Source of the DNA: Isoetes taiwanensis
Taxonomy: Eukaryota > Streptophyta > Lycopodiopsida > Isoetales > Isoetaceae
Assembly (NCBI GenBank): GCA_021234155.1
Contig: JAJEKV010000014.1
Coordinates: 21,655,513-21,719,512, forward strand
Reading direction: 5' to 3'
DNA length: 64,000 bases
Below are positions 49,585-62,205 of this stretch, in pieces. Every line of letters starts with the position of its first letter. Positions within the stretch are counted from its first letter, which is position 1. Below the pieces are notes generated by a model. It saw only the letters and a list, made by a program, of their open reading frames with translations. It was not told the origin of the DNA and searched no databases. The translations under genes were made by a program, and so were the position numbers.

Positions 49585-50157
49585 TTTATTTTTTTTTGAA
49601 GAGCGTGTTTTTGCTTCATATTATACCTCAAAATATTACAAAGTACTTCCGAGTAAAAATGTCCACGAAGCATCAATCACTTTTAGATGATCACTCCATA
49701 TTGGAATTTTATCTGATCAAGGCCAATTAGAGTCGAGAAAGCAATTATATACAACTTCTTACGATTTCTTGAAGCACCACGAGGAAAATGCAGCTTATCA
49801 CCAAAGACCTTTCTTAACGTCATGCAGCTTCATACCTCCATATAGCCAAGACTTTTGCCATGTGAAATGCAATCCTTTTAGAAGCGAGTCCAGCGGATTT
49901 GGATAAATACCAAAGAGAAGTCTTTGACTATCAAAGATACTCCAAAAGAGAATCTGACCGGGGACCTAAGACTACCGACTCGCACAATTAATATAAGCGG
50001 TGCTCCAATGTTTTGATGCAGCTCACACATTGGGCAAAAGTGGGCTCCCCTCGGCTTAAAGCGATGAACCATCTCATTAACTCTCAAAAGGCTGATAAGA
50101 TCACACTTAAGTAGAGACATTTACCTTTGGAGGATTATATTTAGACCAAACAAGGTT
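49585..50157 (-). mobile_element. 5'-truncated L1-type LINE (copy 2)
   Basis: It has the same insertion point as copy 1, with exact CCATATTAACATAT duplications on both sides (49571-49584 and 50158-50171). The T-run is shorter (49585-49597). The minus strand gives LRVNEMVHRFKPR and CPMCEL, a slightly better zf-RVT signature than copy 1. It is 5'-truncated and not functional. Confidence 0.7.
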
Positions 50158-50634
50158 CCATATTAACATATATTGTTCTCTTTCATGTAAAACATTAGTG
50201 CTTAAATTTAAGTATTGTATGCAGTTTCTGCAAGTGGAATTAAGTCAACTGCCATCTGCGTCAATAGCCTCTTGGTAGAAATTACAAAGATTTACAAAGA
50301 ATTATGCTTCATCGATCCCATTTACATCTGCTAAACAATAAGTTCACATTATGAAAGGATGCTAAAACATCCACTTAAAATTTACAATTTACACACAATA
50401 TACGTATGGTTGCACTAACAATGTTCTCCTATAAATTTCAACTCAGCACATTAGGTGTTTGCTTTTCAAAATGTTATTTGAATAAACGTACTAAGTTTTA
50501 CATGAATATTGATGCTCCCCAGTAAAGTTGTGCTCTTCAAATATTAGGGCTGAAATAAGATGTACACTCCTACCTGATTTTTTAAATATATCTTCAAGCC
50601 GATGGGTCTCCATAGACCAGGTTTAGTTGCGTCG

Positions 50635-51557
50635 TCACCCGATTAATATGTATTAACTTGACTTAGCGGTCGGGAATTTGGATCCCATATTGAGATGCTT
50701 GAAATGGAAAATGGAATTGTCACAGCGAAATGCGATGTCACGATCACAACATCCTTGGTCGAGCCACATTTTCAATTAATATCTATCTTACGCTTTTTTA
50801 GTCCATGACCAAATTTATGTCTACAAAACAATTGGATAGTGGTGAGCTTAGGAAGTGCACGTGAACAACATATAAATTTGAACATTTGCTATCAGGCATT
50901 TGATTAGTTAATCGATTACACAGTCCATAGATATAAATAGGTAGTACTTGACCAATGTGGCTTTGGAAATTAATGTCAAGTTAATTCGTTTGGTGCACCA
51001 TATTAACATATGTTACTCTCTTCCATATGAAACATTAACGTATAATTTAAGTCTTCCACATGTCCTCCGTCACATTACATTAAATGATGGGGAGTCCCAA
51101 TGAAATTCTTATACAACTTGCTGCTAAAACAACCAATGTAAATGCATTTCAGCTCCAGTTCAGTTGCATTAGCTGACAGGACCATCGAAAAAAAAGAATA
51201 TGATGCAACACAAGAAACTATCGCACCCCAAGCAATAAAGCAATATGTACACAAAGTGATATGCATCTTTGATTGTGGTAATAAAATTTCAAGGCAATCG
51301 GACTTTCATTGTAATAAATGTGAAACAATAAAAGCCCCGCGGTGAACACTCCAATAAACTTCGATCTAGCTACATTTTGCTTAATTAATATCCTATCTTC
51401 TGTTTTATCAGTCCATGACCAAATTTATATCTACAAATAATTGGATAGCCGTAGGCTTTGGAAGTGCATGTGAACAACAAATAAGTGAGACATTTGCTAT
51501 CAGGCATTGGATTTGTTAATCCGATTGCCGCGATTAATACATTACGATATAAATAGT
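50635..51557 (+). repeat. R repeat units 2 and 3a (copy 2)
   Basis: Unit 2 is at 50635-51360 and the first part of unit 3 at 51375-51557, ending at GATATAAATAGT next to the fold-back element. It is collinear with 14030-14956. Confidence 0.5.
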
Positions 51558-51900
51558 TAACACACAGCTTCATTAACATTATTAATACAAACCATTGCAT
51601 TTTAACACATTTTAAATTAAAATCCTTAAACCCCCTTTGGTTGGGTTACTGCATATTATTCACCGCTGGGGTTACTCCGAGACTGTGAGCTGTTTGGATG
51701 GGCATATTGCCCTTTATTCCAAAGATGCTGGGCCCGTTACATAGCGATCCTGGATTTGTGTGAATATGCACCCAAACCAAAGGGTTTTAAGGATTTTTAG
51801 TAAGCATATGTTCATCCCCAATAGTTATGGTAATAATATTAATAATGGATATGTCGATTGATATTATATTAAAAATTTTGGGCGCCGAGGGCCCCTAACT
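51558..51900. mobile_element. Fold-back element, short form (copy 2)
   Basis: The right arm here retains GTGTGAATATGCACCCAAACC and AAAGGGTTTTAAGGATTT, a better complement of the left arm than in copy 1. It ends at TTGGGCGCCGAGGGCCCC then TAACT. Confidence 0.65.
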
Positions 51901-54509
51901 AAAACAAATATAGGTAAACTTTATTGGCCCTAAATATTAATTATTAAAAGCATAATAACATCAAAGACGGACCAATTATTTCCGTTGCAACTATGGTACA
52001 TTTTTTATTGTAATCATTGTATTCATTATCTGTAATTTGAATATTGCAATGCAGAATCAATGAAACTATTATGAAAGCGCACATTGTCATGCATATGCTA
52101 GTGCATATGATAACATATTATGCTACCTATCAGTCTTATTAAAATAACCCTAATGCAAGGAATGACATATTTCTAAACGCAAGAAGCATATAAAGAGCGG
52201 AGTTTAAGTCATATTGTGAACAAGTAGCTGTTTGATCACGGTAGCAATAAACAACAATGTTAATTTATTACATTAATTTAAAGTAGCAATAAAACAACAG
52301 CGTTAAAACTAATTTAAATATAGCGAGAAAAAAGAACTAATATCAAATGTGAGACATAGGCGTCATGTCTTCTTCTAAAAGAGTAATAGAAGAGTAAAAA
52401 TGATGCTTTTTGATGTTGCTTATATGCATCTTGGCCTTGAGGAAATAGATGCCCATATTTGCTTTTTGTGCAGCAATAACTTCATCAATGAACAAATGGA
52501 TTAAGGTATAAGGTATTCTAACAATTTCTTTCTTACATTTTAATTATTGTGGATTTACGGGGATGAGCCTTACTGCGCCATAGGTCCTATGAGCCAACTG
52601 ATTACGTCACAATGGAGAAAATAGAGCCTTTGATTCCCTAATGCCTGAGGATGGTATGAAGCGATTCTGATTTAGGCCATGCCAGAGAGACTAAAGATAC
52701 AACATAATATGGATAATCATAACAATTAATGAAACTTCCACGCGACACTGCGGGAAATAAATGAAGTTCCAATCACTTACAATTTTGGAATCGTGACCTC
52801 TAGTAGCATGGAAGATACTGAATTGAGACTGTAAATGGACTAGAACAAGCAAAAGAAGATCTTCTCAATCTATTAGAGCATTGCAAATCTGAAATAAAGC
52901 AAAAAAATGACTTAGGTTTGTAAGCGAGCTCTAAGTCTGGTTGAAATTTTAGTTGAAGCGTGAATCATTTTGAAATACATCATTCCAAAGCGGATAAGGA
53001 GGGCGAGGAAATAGGGCCAAGGGAACAAATGTTTTTGATAGGTGTTGACATGTTATAAATATGGCACCAAAGCTAGAGATCAAGCCACCTACAAGATGAT
53101 GGTGGTTAAGATCCATTGCCATGGGAATCACGAGCATGGTAATTATCTTTGTAGCTTTGCTAAAGTTGAGCCACGGTGGCAACTCTTCTTTGCTACGAGG
53201 GGCCGAGGAATCTAAAAGACGCCTTTCTGTTGGGCGATCCTAGGAAACAATATCTATGCTGAGAGGGTCTTCTCAAAATCGGCAATGCAACAATAGGTAT
53301 AGGAAGCGGAGAATCTCTTTGTTGAGCCCGAGGAAGATAGTGCATTATTAAATAAGACATGTTGAGACATCCCAAAATTCTCACCTTTCTGCTTATTGCA
53401 TTTGCATATGACCAAAATGTTTTCAAATCACGAGAAAAGCTTGCGTTTGAAGAGGCGGGAATGTTATGACATACTCTTCCTAGACTCACGCTAACAAGCG
53501 ACCCGTTTTCATCCACAAAGGTTTCTATAACAAATTAGAAATTCTCACACTATCTCGATGCTTGCCATTTTAGGTTGATTCTAGGGCAACAAAGAGAAAA
53601 TCGCGAAACGGGGGCAGCATGCGGTTACATTTTTGAGGATCGGCATTTTGTTTAAGTCAGTGGCATTTGTTCACGAAAATTCTGTTTTAGCGACCGCCAA
53701 AGGCAAAGAAACTCTACCCGAAACCCACGCGGTCTTCTTACAAAGCCATAAAGTACGCTACTACATATTCTCGAGGGCGTTACGCACTATTCTGACCGGC
53801 TTGTAAATAAGATAGAGAACTAGGCGAGTTTGAGCGCCTCCGACATATCGCTGTGCTCTCTAAATCAACTCCTTCCTAACGCTGTATCCCACGAGAATTA
53901 CCTTGGTACTGGTGCAATCGCGCTCCTTGCCTTGGGCATTTCTTCACAACTCTCTTTCTTTGACTCAATTTCACGAGGCCCGTGCCATTTCCCTACATTA
54001 AACCTTCAATTCTACTCTTGAAATCAAATAAGGGCTCAAATAAAAGGCTCTTATGGTCTATGTCTTATGTCTTCACTTTGAGATCACGCCAATGAGTTAG
54101 AAAGCCACCAAAATCACGGTGAATCATCCCGCAATGAGTGAATCACGGTGATGCATCCGTGATGCTTAAATTATGCAGTACATTCGGTTCCCGCCAGTTC
54201 CTTTGAATCACAGGCATTCCACGCAACAATAAGCTCATGCATGCCCCAGCCCACTCGATATTAAACCCTAAAAGAACCCACAAAAATAAAATAATGGAGG
54301 GATATTCACAACCCGGCACAAAAGCCCCACCCCAAGATTTGCCCCTTTTCTAAAATCAATGTCTAACAAAGGTTGCACTCTAGAAATACTACTCTTTAGT
54401 ACACTGGATGAATCCCCGGCCACCAAATCATATGAAAACCTTAGAAGCGATTACAAAACATAAACAAAACCCCGTTATATTACTGAATATTACTTGATGA
54501 AGTAGCTTG
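51901..54509. other. Unassigned DNA, copy 2 of 15271-17869
   Basis: It is collinear with copy 1. A 107-codon minus frame at 53193-53516 is open only here and shows no motif I recognise. Confidence 0.4.
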
Positions 54510-54990
54510 AGCCGAATTAATGTCAAACTAATTCGTTTGGTCCACCATATTAACATGTGTTATTCCCTTTAGGTATAAAAGAGCATTAATGCATAATTTA
54601 TGTCTTGTATGCAGCGTCTATCCATATCATTACATTAAATAATGAAGTAGTCCTAATAACATTCTTATAATTTCTGTAAAGCAATCAATGTAAATGCATT
54701 TCAATGATACAACGTAGAAAACTAATTGCACCCCAGGCAATGAAGCAGCATGTACATAAAGGTATGCATCTTCAATTTAATAACAAATTTCCGACGAAAT
54801 CGAACTTTTCATTGCAATGAGACATTGAAACAATAAAAGCCTATGGTGATCACTCCAATAACGTAGACGACACCACACATTTGAACTAAAGAAAGTTGGT
54901 CCATATGTAATTCACAATAGAGCGCTTTGTCTTGTTGATTTATAGACATGTTGGGTGAAACGACACATAACATCTTTTAGCATTCGAGAT
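54510..54990 (+). repeat. R repeat unit 3, second part (copy 2)
   Basis: AATTAATGTCAAACTAATTCG, CCACCATATTAACATGTG and AGCAATCAATGTAAATGC match 17870-18330 and the second half of unit 2. Confidence 0.5.
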
Positions 54991-55699
54991 ATCCATTTGT
55001 CCTTGACATGTAGTATTGGAGTCTCCTAATACCGCAAATGCCACTCTAGTTTTCTGTTTGTTTTAACGATATTTTGTACATCATCACAAAATCCTCGTCT
55101 GGATAAAGATGAATGGTTATATATGTTTACAAGCGAAATTGCCTTTCAAAATTTGTTGTCGATGGAAGGAAACAAAAGCGGATATGGATTTGCTAAAGAC
55201 ACTTCATTGCTCAATTCTTGCCTTTGCGACTAGCATGAACAATAATATATATGAATGGAAGCTTTCATTCATCTCGGTGAGTTTTTCTACAATGGGTATA
55301 GGGTGGGTAAAGTACATCATGAGCTAAAAATAAAAACATAGGAATATCGGTTATAACACGGACCCCAAATAAAATTGTGTGCTGCAGATGTTGGCTAAGT
55401 ACACTGCCAAGAGTTTATCGTCGGGATTAAACCCAGCCCTTCGGTTTCGAGGAAAAACCCTAGCGATAAAATCTCGGCTTAAAAGGGGCGGATTAGCGAG
55501 GTGCTAGCGCTCCCACAAAAACCCGCTCACCGGAGAATGCGAGTCGGCATCGCACTGGACACGCACATCCCATAGCGGAAAAACCGATAGAGAAAAACCT
55601 CGAAAGCGAGGGGAGGCTGGTCCATAGCGTGCCGCGTCAACAAAAACAACATTACACCTCGGCCCGGTCCGCAGCGTGCCATCACGACAATTTTAAAGG

Positions 55700-56310
55700 G
55701 GGAAGGTGGGAGCCATGGATGCTGGCGGGGTAGAAGCGCCGATGAAGCGTCGATGAAGAGCCTACGCAATAAGTAAGCGATCCCTCAACTTTGTTGAGCG
55801 GCCTAGAAATGCATGCGATGCATGCATGTCGCGGCGCATACAATGCATGCATGCTGGAAATCGATGCAAGAATGGCGATTAAACTCACAGCGAATCGATG
55901 ATATTCTTACTTTGGCTTCGCGCCAGAAGACAATACTTATCCGATGCGAAGGGAGCTTCAAATACTAGATCCGAGGGAGAAAAGGTTGAAGAAGATTGTC
56001 TAAATTTGGACAAAGGGCAAAGATAGAAGAGGTTAGAAAAGGATAGGAATATGGCCAAGAAAGCGTAGCTCATGCAAAGAAGAAGCCCCTCCTCGCGCCC
56101 AGGATCAAAGGAATAGAAGCCATGGATCTGCTTTGAGATGAGGAAAGCGCCGATGAAGCGTCGATGAAGAACTTCTGCAATAAGTAGCGATCCCTCAACC
56201 TGATGACGGCTAGAAATGCATCGCGATGCATGCATGCGGCCTTATCTAGTAATGCATGCATACTTTCGTCTCATCTAAAGAATGGCGATTCCTTCTGCTT
56301 GAATCGATGA
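55700..56310. repeat. Local direct duplication rich in CATGCATG (copy 2)
   Basis: Units start at GATGAAGCG at 55741 and 56152. Both hold ATGCATGCATG clusters, GCAATAAGTA and AATGGCGATT. The period is about 40 bp longer than in copy 1. Confidence 0.6.
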
Positions 56311-56319
56311 TAATATCTC

Positions 56320-58580
56320 AAATCTAATTTACATTGTACAAGGTTACGTACCATTCCCTATTGAAGTTGTAAAATTCCGCGTAACATTTCTAAATCCTAT
56401 AAACCCATGGGCTGGTGAAAGCACCACTCAATTCCTGTGGAGCATACCAATGTAAAGATGAAATCAATAATCTCATATATCCTCTTGATAAGCCATGGCC
56501 GAACAAATTATTCAATGTTATGGAGTATGATGTTAGGGCTTTAATTGTTTTGTAAATCCAGATTGTTATTTGCCATGCCATTTTCCTCATGTAATCCGGT
56601 CCATTTAAGTCAAGCTGGCGAGATTGACCTTGAAATTATAGTGCAAAAGTCTTGGACTTGTGAGATATAAAGCTTCTAGACTTTTCGCGATAAAGGCTGT
56701 ATATGCCATTCAAACTTTCTAATTCCCTCTGGATTGAAACATAGTTGTTGGGCGTCATGCCAGGCCTATGCCGCGATTCGTTACTTTCTTCGAATGCGTG
56801 GGGAAATTGTTCATGCATAAATTGTGCTTCTCATTCCTACCAACTTGGCACAATTTCTTTTTGTTTTTTCTAATTGGTGTCCCGCGACTTATGTCGACTC
56901 CTACTTGAGGCCGCCAAATGTTCTAGACTACGTCGAGCTTTCTCTCTCGTGAAGATGATGGGAATTCCACCATAACAATTCTTTTCGCCATCGTTACAAT
57001 AGTATCTTGAAGTATCCATGCAGCCATTAACTAAGCCGTCACGATAGATCAATGTTAGAGTTATCTCGATAAAGCATACCAACTTCCCCTTTCAATTCTT
57101 TATACAGCACATGGGTCTTGTGGGCATCGGTTAACAAACATGATGCCTATGGATAACTGCTACGTAAATGCGTCAAGTAGCGTGAAGTTGTAAGCATACT
57201 CGTCGCGTCTTACAGCAAGACCTACACGTATTGCATTCTTGCATGATATTGGCCGTATTTAAATGGAGGCAAAGAAGTTTGTGAGATACCTGCTTATGTG
57301 CATCACATCGTTGTGCCGAGGCAAATATGGAGTATGCAGAGTCATTGGGGGTTGTTTCTAACATCGCGTTATTTGTAGTTCAATATCTACATCCGATACG
57401 TTCTCAAATGCGAATCATTGATAAGCGTGCAAAGGTAAATCACGTTGCATTGCACGACAAGTTAAAATAGTTCATAGTATCGGTGAATTTCCGAATGATT
57501 GATCCCGATATAGAAATAGAACCGAGGCAACTTTCGAGTCCTTGTCGCCGGGGATTAGCAAAACCATCTTGTCAAGCGGTGATTGTGGTGATAGAAATCT
57601 CGAGTAGCGACATCAATCCACCCGAGCGGAATGTTAAGTGTACTTTTAATCTTTGTGACAAAAGCTAATGCAAATCAATGGAATCGGTGCATTTTGATTG
57701 CTTACATAATTCAATTAGCAAAATATTACCCTGTGCATAAAGCATCAATGTATTGAAAAGAACCACCAACCCACCATTGATATGCGTCAATTCTGAGCAT
57801 CGCGACATCTTCGATGTGTTCTCGTTACTTACAGTACTTCACCCTCTTTTTGCATTTTAAGGCGATAAAGCCGGCTGCGGATGTAGGGCAGAATCCCAAA
57901 TGCTTTGAGTGTATTGTAATTCCATTTATGTTTGGCTTTTCACGGTAATATCTTTGTTACAAAGTTGTTGATTTGTTTTCTGAATGGATTTATAAATTGT
58001 TCCTGGCGATAAAAGCGGCTTCAGCCATCGATTAGATTGGAATAGGCCTAGATTTACCAACACCGGCGCGGTAAAAAGCATTTGATAATTGGGATCCATC
58101 ATCTTCTTGTACATTCGTCCTTCGAGCGGTAACCATTGTTTTGAATTTAAAGCTCCATATCATGCGTGGTACTCTTCGTTTTGGCATTAAAATTTCGTTT
58201 GGTATTCTTCTTGGTAGAAAATCGTTAAGTTATAAAGGATCATAAACTTGAACCCCAGCAAAGTGGCGAGTTCATAATCTACATCAAACTTCGTGACCTC
58301 AGGGTGATTCGCCGGGCTCATCCATATCATCACCAACAAGTTTCTCAATACTTTCCATTCGTCTTCTTTTGCAAAATACAATTTTGAATGTGCTTCTTCA
58401 ATTACTTTTTGCATTCCAAAGATGAAGCGTGGCATGTTCCCCGTCGGCGTACTAACTTTCGTTCCTCGTTCATGAGCGGTGCATGAAGTAATAATTGACG
58501 CGCTTAATGCCAATGCCTCAATGTCCCTATTTTAATAGATGTAAATCGAGATAATGGCATTCTTTAATGCTCGAACCAAT
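56320..58580. other. Unassigned DNA, copy 2 of 19640-21818
   Basis: The longest frame is 108 codons on the minus strand (58187-58513), which sits next to the AT-rich element. It has no motif and is broken in copy 1. It may be decayed Helitron downstream sequence. Confidence 0.35.
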
Positions 58581-58584
58581 GTTA

Positions 58585-59098
58585 ATTTAAAAACCCGTTT
58601 TATTTTTAAAGAATACCAACTTTATAAAAATCCTCCAAGTTTTTTTAAAGTTTTTATGATTTGGTGTGGCAAAAAAAAAATGCATTCTTTGCTGCTGCTT
58701 TATTGGACATATTTACTCTTGCTAGCATGCATTTTGGCTACAAGTTACAAGGCGTACTTCATACTAGCAGTGAATCGGAAGCTTATCTTGTATTCAGAGA
58801 ATATTAAGTTCAGTCTGAAGATATCATAGTTGTTTTTGTGATGCAACTCTTAAAATTCGAGGAAAACGATATATAGAGGTTAAAGAAATGTAAGATTCTA
58901 TGTGGGGATGCAATGTCGGGTTCAAGATATCTATTATATTTGGATTAAAATGCTGGGCTGAGGATTTTTTAAGGATTTTTAAAGATTCTTAAGGTTTTTA
59001 AGATTTTAAAGATTTTACTAGCATTATTTTATATGAAATACGTTTTTAAAAGATTTTTCAAAATTTTAAAATCTTTAAAAATCAAAACGTTTTTAAAT
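58585..59098. mobile_element. AT-rich inverted-repeat element (copy 2)
   Basis: The left end TTAAAAACCCGTTTTATTTT and the right end ATCAAAACGTTTTTAAATG are imperfect inverted repeats. The interior holds AAGATTTTAAAGATTTT-type strings. It is about 35 bp longer than in copy 1. Confidence 0.45.
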
Positions 59099-59875
59099 GT
59101 CTGGATTTTAGCGTACTTAACAACATTACTCGAACTTGTCCATCGTCTTGTATTGATAAACTTTTACTGACCTCTTTTATCTTGTGCTACAACACATGCT
59201 AAGACTAAAGCGACTTAACTTTCGGATGATGCTTTCCTTGTACTTATTAGTGACATTGCTTTCGCGGTAATGTATGTACTATCTATTTCTAATTATTGCA
59301 ACTCACCGGCTTCAACGAATGTCACATCATGGTCTATGTGTGTCAGCATTACTGTGCCATTGACTTAGTGCGCAATGGCATGCTCAACAGCCAACTGAAG
59401 CGTGGGAATACATATTATTTCTTGAGAGCGAATCCATGCATTTTTTCCCTGTTTTCAGTCGTTCTCTGGTGATCGTTATTTTCTTCACATGCCCTCATCC
59501 CCACCTTTACCCATTTATGCATTGAGATGTTTGGCTACGTTTGGTTACGTCTGATAATAATGCTCTTGGCAGCAGCATAAGCATTGAAAATATCTTGGAA
59601 ATCAATATTTGCCCTCCATGAAGCGCGAGGTACCAAATTGAATCCAGTGACTTTGCAATGTAGCTCTTCTCTTCAAAAAGGCGGCGGGGACTTTTAGAAG
59701 CAGTGCGAAATTACTTTCGTGCTCAATTTTTGTCCATTTGTAAAATCATGGCATGTACTCTTTATACACTATTTTCCGAAGTTAGCTTTGAGCCATGAAC
59801 AAACTTTTTGCTGCACTCTACTAATGATCCCTCGATTTATTGCCACGGCTACGGTTATAAAGGTCATTTCCCACT

Positions 59876-60748
59876 TGCCATTAAGTTAAAGTTAAATGGG
59901 GCAAATAAGCGGAACTTGCTTTTCCCACTTGACCCTTAGAAGTTCATGCTCGAGTTAATTGAATTCCAGGTTAATTTTTAAGCATTCATTAATAGCAGAC
60001 ATCCTACACTAGAAAAGTTAGATTTTTTAACCAAATTTAAAATGTTTGGCTTAGCTGTGCAAAAGTTAAGTGACCTAAGCAAGGTCCACTTAACTTCTAA
60101 CTTTTTGGTTAAGCATTAAGCTAACTTAACTACAAGTGAGAAATGGTTCCAGTTAGGTTAGACTCTTAAATCATAGCTAGTTGACTCTTATTAGTTTGAT
60201 AGATTGAATAAAAAACATTAAAATAGGAGGTGGATTTTAAGAATTTTACGATTGATTGACTGGTCACGTAGTACTTGACTAGAAAGTATTAAAATGGAAA
60301 GAGTTGACTACAAGTCAATAGATTGGCGAGAAAGTGTCTAAGTTAACCAAAAGTCAACTCATTGACTAGAGGGTCAGCCACTTTACTAGATTTTACTACG
60401 TAGTCAAACAATTCACGAAAATAGTAACTCGACAAAAAAAGTCATATCCTCCATTTAACTTAACCATATCTTTTAACTGACGTGAGAAACGAACACATTT
60501 ATCTCTAACCTAACAAAACTTCTTAACTGCTAGTGTGAAGCACAAGCTTATTATAAAGGTTAGGTTAAGTTGATTTCATGAGCTTAACCTAAGTGGTCCA
60601 TAATTGGTATAATGCGAATGCATATCTTCACAATCCTTTAAGTTAGTCTTAACTTAATGACTTTAATGTGAAATCACAACCTACTTTTCATTAAGTTAAG
60701 AGATAACCAACTGGTTAAGTTAACCTAACCTAATTGCAAGTGGGAAAC
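59876..60748. mobile_element. 0.87 kb inverted-repeat element inserted in the Helitron (copy 2)
   Basis: Left end TTTCCCACTTGCCATTAAGT; right end, reverse-complemented, GTTTCCCACTTGCAATTAGG. Length is 873 bp. Helitron coding motifs lie directly outside both ends, so this is an insertion into the replicase. No coding frame is present. It contains a cluster of TTGAC/GTCAA words at 60181-60406. Confidence 0.65.
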
Positions 60749-61120
60749 TACCCTAAGGCTCCAAAATGCGTGTTTCTCTCATCGGTGGTTTTGGAAACTG
60801 AAACCTGCAATCTACATTCCCGTTTTTTTTTTTTTTGCACAAACGAGTATGCCAGTGGAATTGCATTTGCTATAATTCCATTGGTAGTTCACTGACATCC
60901 GTGGTGATGACTTTGTCAATGAATCGAGTTATCTCATCGTACGATGCATATGGATATTGTGGAGCTCCATTAATCCATAAAATCATATGATCATGTGGAC
61001 TTCCCCTATGCTGAAATTGTGTAACACATACAAAATCCACAACACCAATAGCCAAAATTGACTCCTCACGGAGAACCAACTTCAGTCCGGCTATCCTATT
61101 TGCATAGTACCGCGTACAAG

Positions 61121-61798
61121 TTACAGGATCAGTTCTAACAAGTTTAACTTCAGTGTAGCTACTAGGTCAGGCCAATTCGGTTCAGCCATACTAAACGTCA
61201 CAAACATAGTAGGAGGACCTATTTCCCGAATTATTGCCATTGCATCCTTCTTCACAGTGTCTAATTTTTGAGGCGACGAACGCAACGATTTCAAATCAGT
61301 GTATCCCATATTTGCCTTGCAAACTTCTTGCAACTTCACGGGATCCAAAGCATCTGTTGCTGTTAGGTTGAAGTCATTTCGTTTACCACGGCGTATACGA
61401 AAGTTAGTCGAACCACTGACAAAATTCAGTTTTTCGTTTACTAACTTAAAGAATGCGTTCGATATGGACCTTGCAAAACGTCGATCAGCTTTCATTAACT
61501 CCCAACGACATATCGGTTTGTAAGTGAACGTATCATATGTAATAGATGGCCTAGGTTCATCACCAAACAATTCTGGAAAACACATTTCTTCTGCATGTGG
61601 AATAGCATACAAGCCTAGAGGATGAGAACCTTCACCAAGAGCTACAGCAACAATTGTGTCTTCGTAGTCCCTTATCATCTCAGGAGTTACATTCCAAATT
61701 AAGGTGTCCCCTTCGTGTCCATTGCTACTTCGATCCACATCATCATCGGTCGCATCAACATCGATGATATCAATATTATTTTCACCAGTCATCAACAA
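61121..61798 (-). CDS. Open segment of Helitron Rep (N-terminal part, 225 codons)
   Basis: This is the longest uninterrupted frame in the window, part of the replicase above. It begins with an acidic stretch (DIIDVDATDDDVDRSS, residues 9-24), contains HPLGLYAIPHAEEMCFPELF (about residues 59-78, typical of the start of Helitron_like_N) and CRWELMKADRRF, and ends with FVTFSMAEPNWPDL (residues about 199-212). The upstream DUF6570-like part and the downstream HUH part are in other frames. Its clean state, against a scrambled counterpart in copy 1 (about 24400-25070), suggests the underlying gene may be less damaged than it looks. The start is the first ATG after a frame change and is not the true N-terminus. 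Confidence 0.7.
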   Translation of the reverse strand: MLMTGENNIDIIDVDATDDDVDRSSNGHEGDTLIWNVTPEMIRDYEDTIVAVALGEGSHPLGLYAIPHAEEMCFPELFGDEPRPSITYDTFTYKPICRWELMKADRRFARSISNAFFKLVNEKLNFVSGSTNFRIRRGKRNDFNLTATDALDPVKLQEVCKANMGYTDLKSLRSSPQKLDTVKKDAMAIIREIGPPTMFVTFSMAEPNWPDLVATLKLNLLELIL

Positions 61799-62130
61799 TT
61801 TTTACATTCGCTTCTTTGTACAATTTCCTAGTACGCAAAAAGTTCAGTGCAGACATAACACCAAATGATCTAATAGGACCTTCCATGTGTGCATTTTGGA
61901 TCCGACATTCTCCTTTTCAATTGCAACCTTATCACGACATCATTATCATGTAGACGTGGTAACGCAACTTGAGTTCCTTTGATGTCTGTTGCAACATGTA
62001 TTAGGCCACCACGCAAACGATGTTGACCAATTCTAATGTCTGATAATGATATTAAAGCACAGAATTCTCAATGATATGAGCCAATTTTCCAATTCCGATA
62101 ACTTCTTTACCTCTTCAGGTATGAAATTCA

Positions 62131-62205
62131 TCACGATGTTTTGAGGTACAAGGTATTTTCTTTTTCCATCATGATGTTTTGAGGTACAAGGTATTTTCTT
62201 TTCCC
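62131..62205. repeat. Short tandem repeat inside the Helitron (copy 2)
   Basis: Two successive copies of GATGTTTTGAGGTACAAGGT plus TTTTCTTTT, as in copy 1. Confidence 0.6.

Noticed and set aside
60824-60838. T-run read as the poly(A) tail of a retrocopy ending the Helitron
   Set aside because: On the minus strand Helitron motifs (CRFQFPKPPMRETR) continue beyond it, so the run most likely encodes lysines within the replicase.
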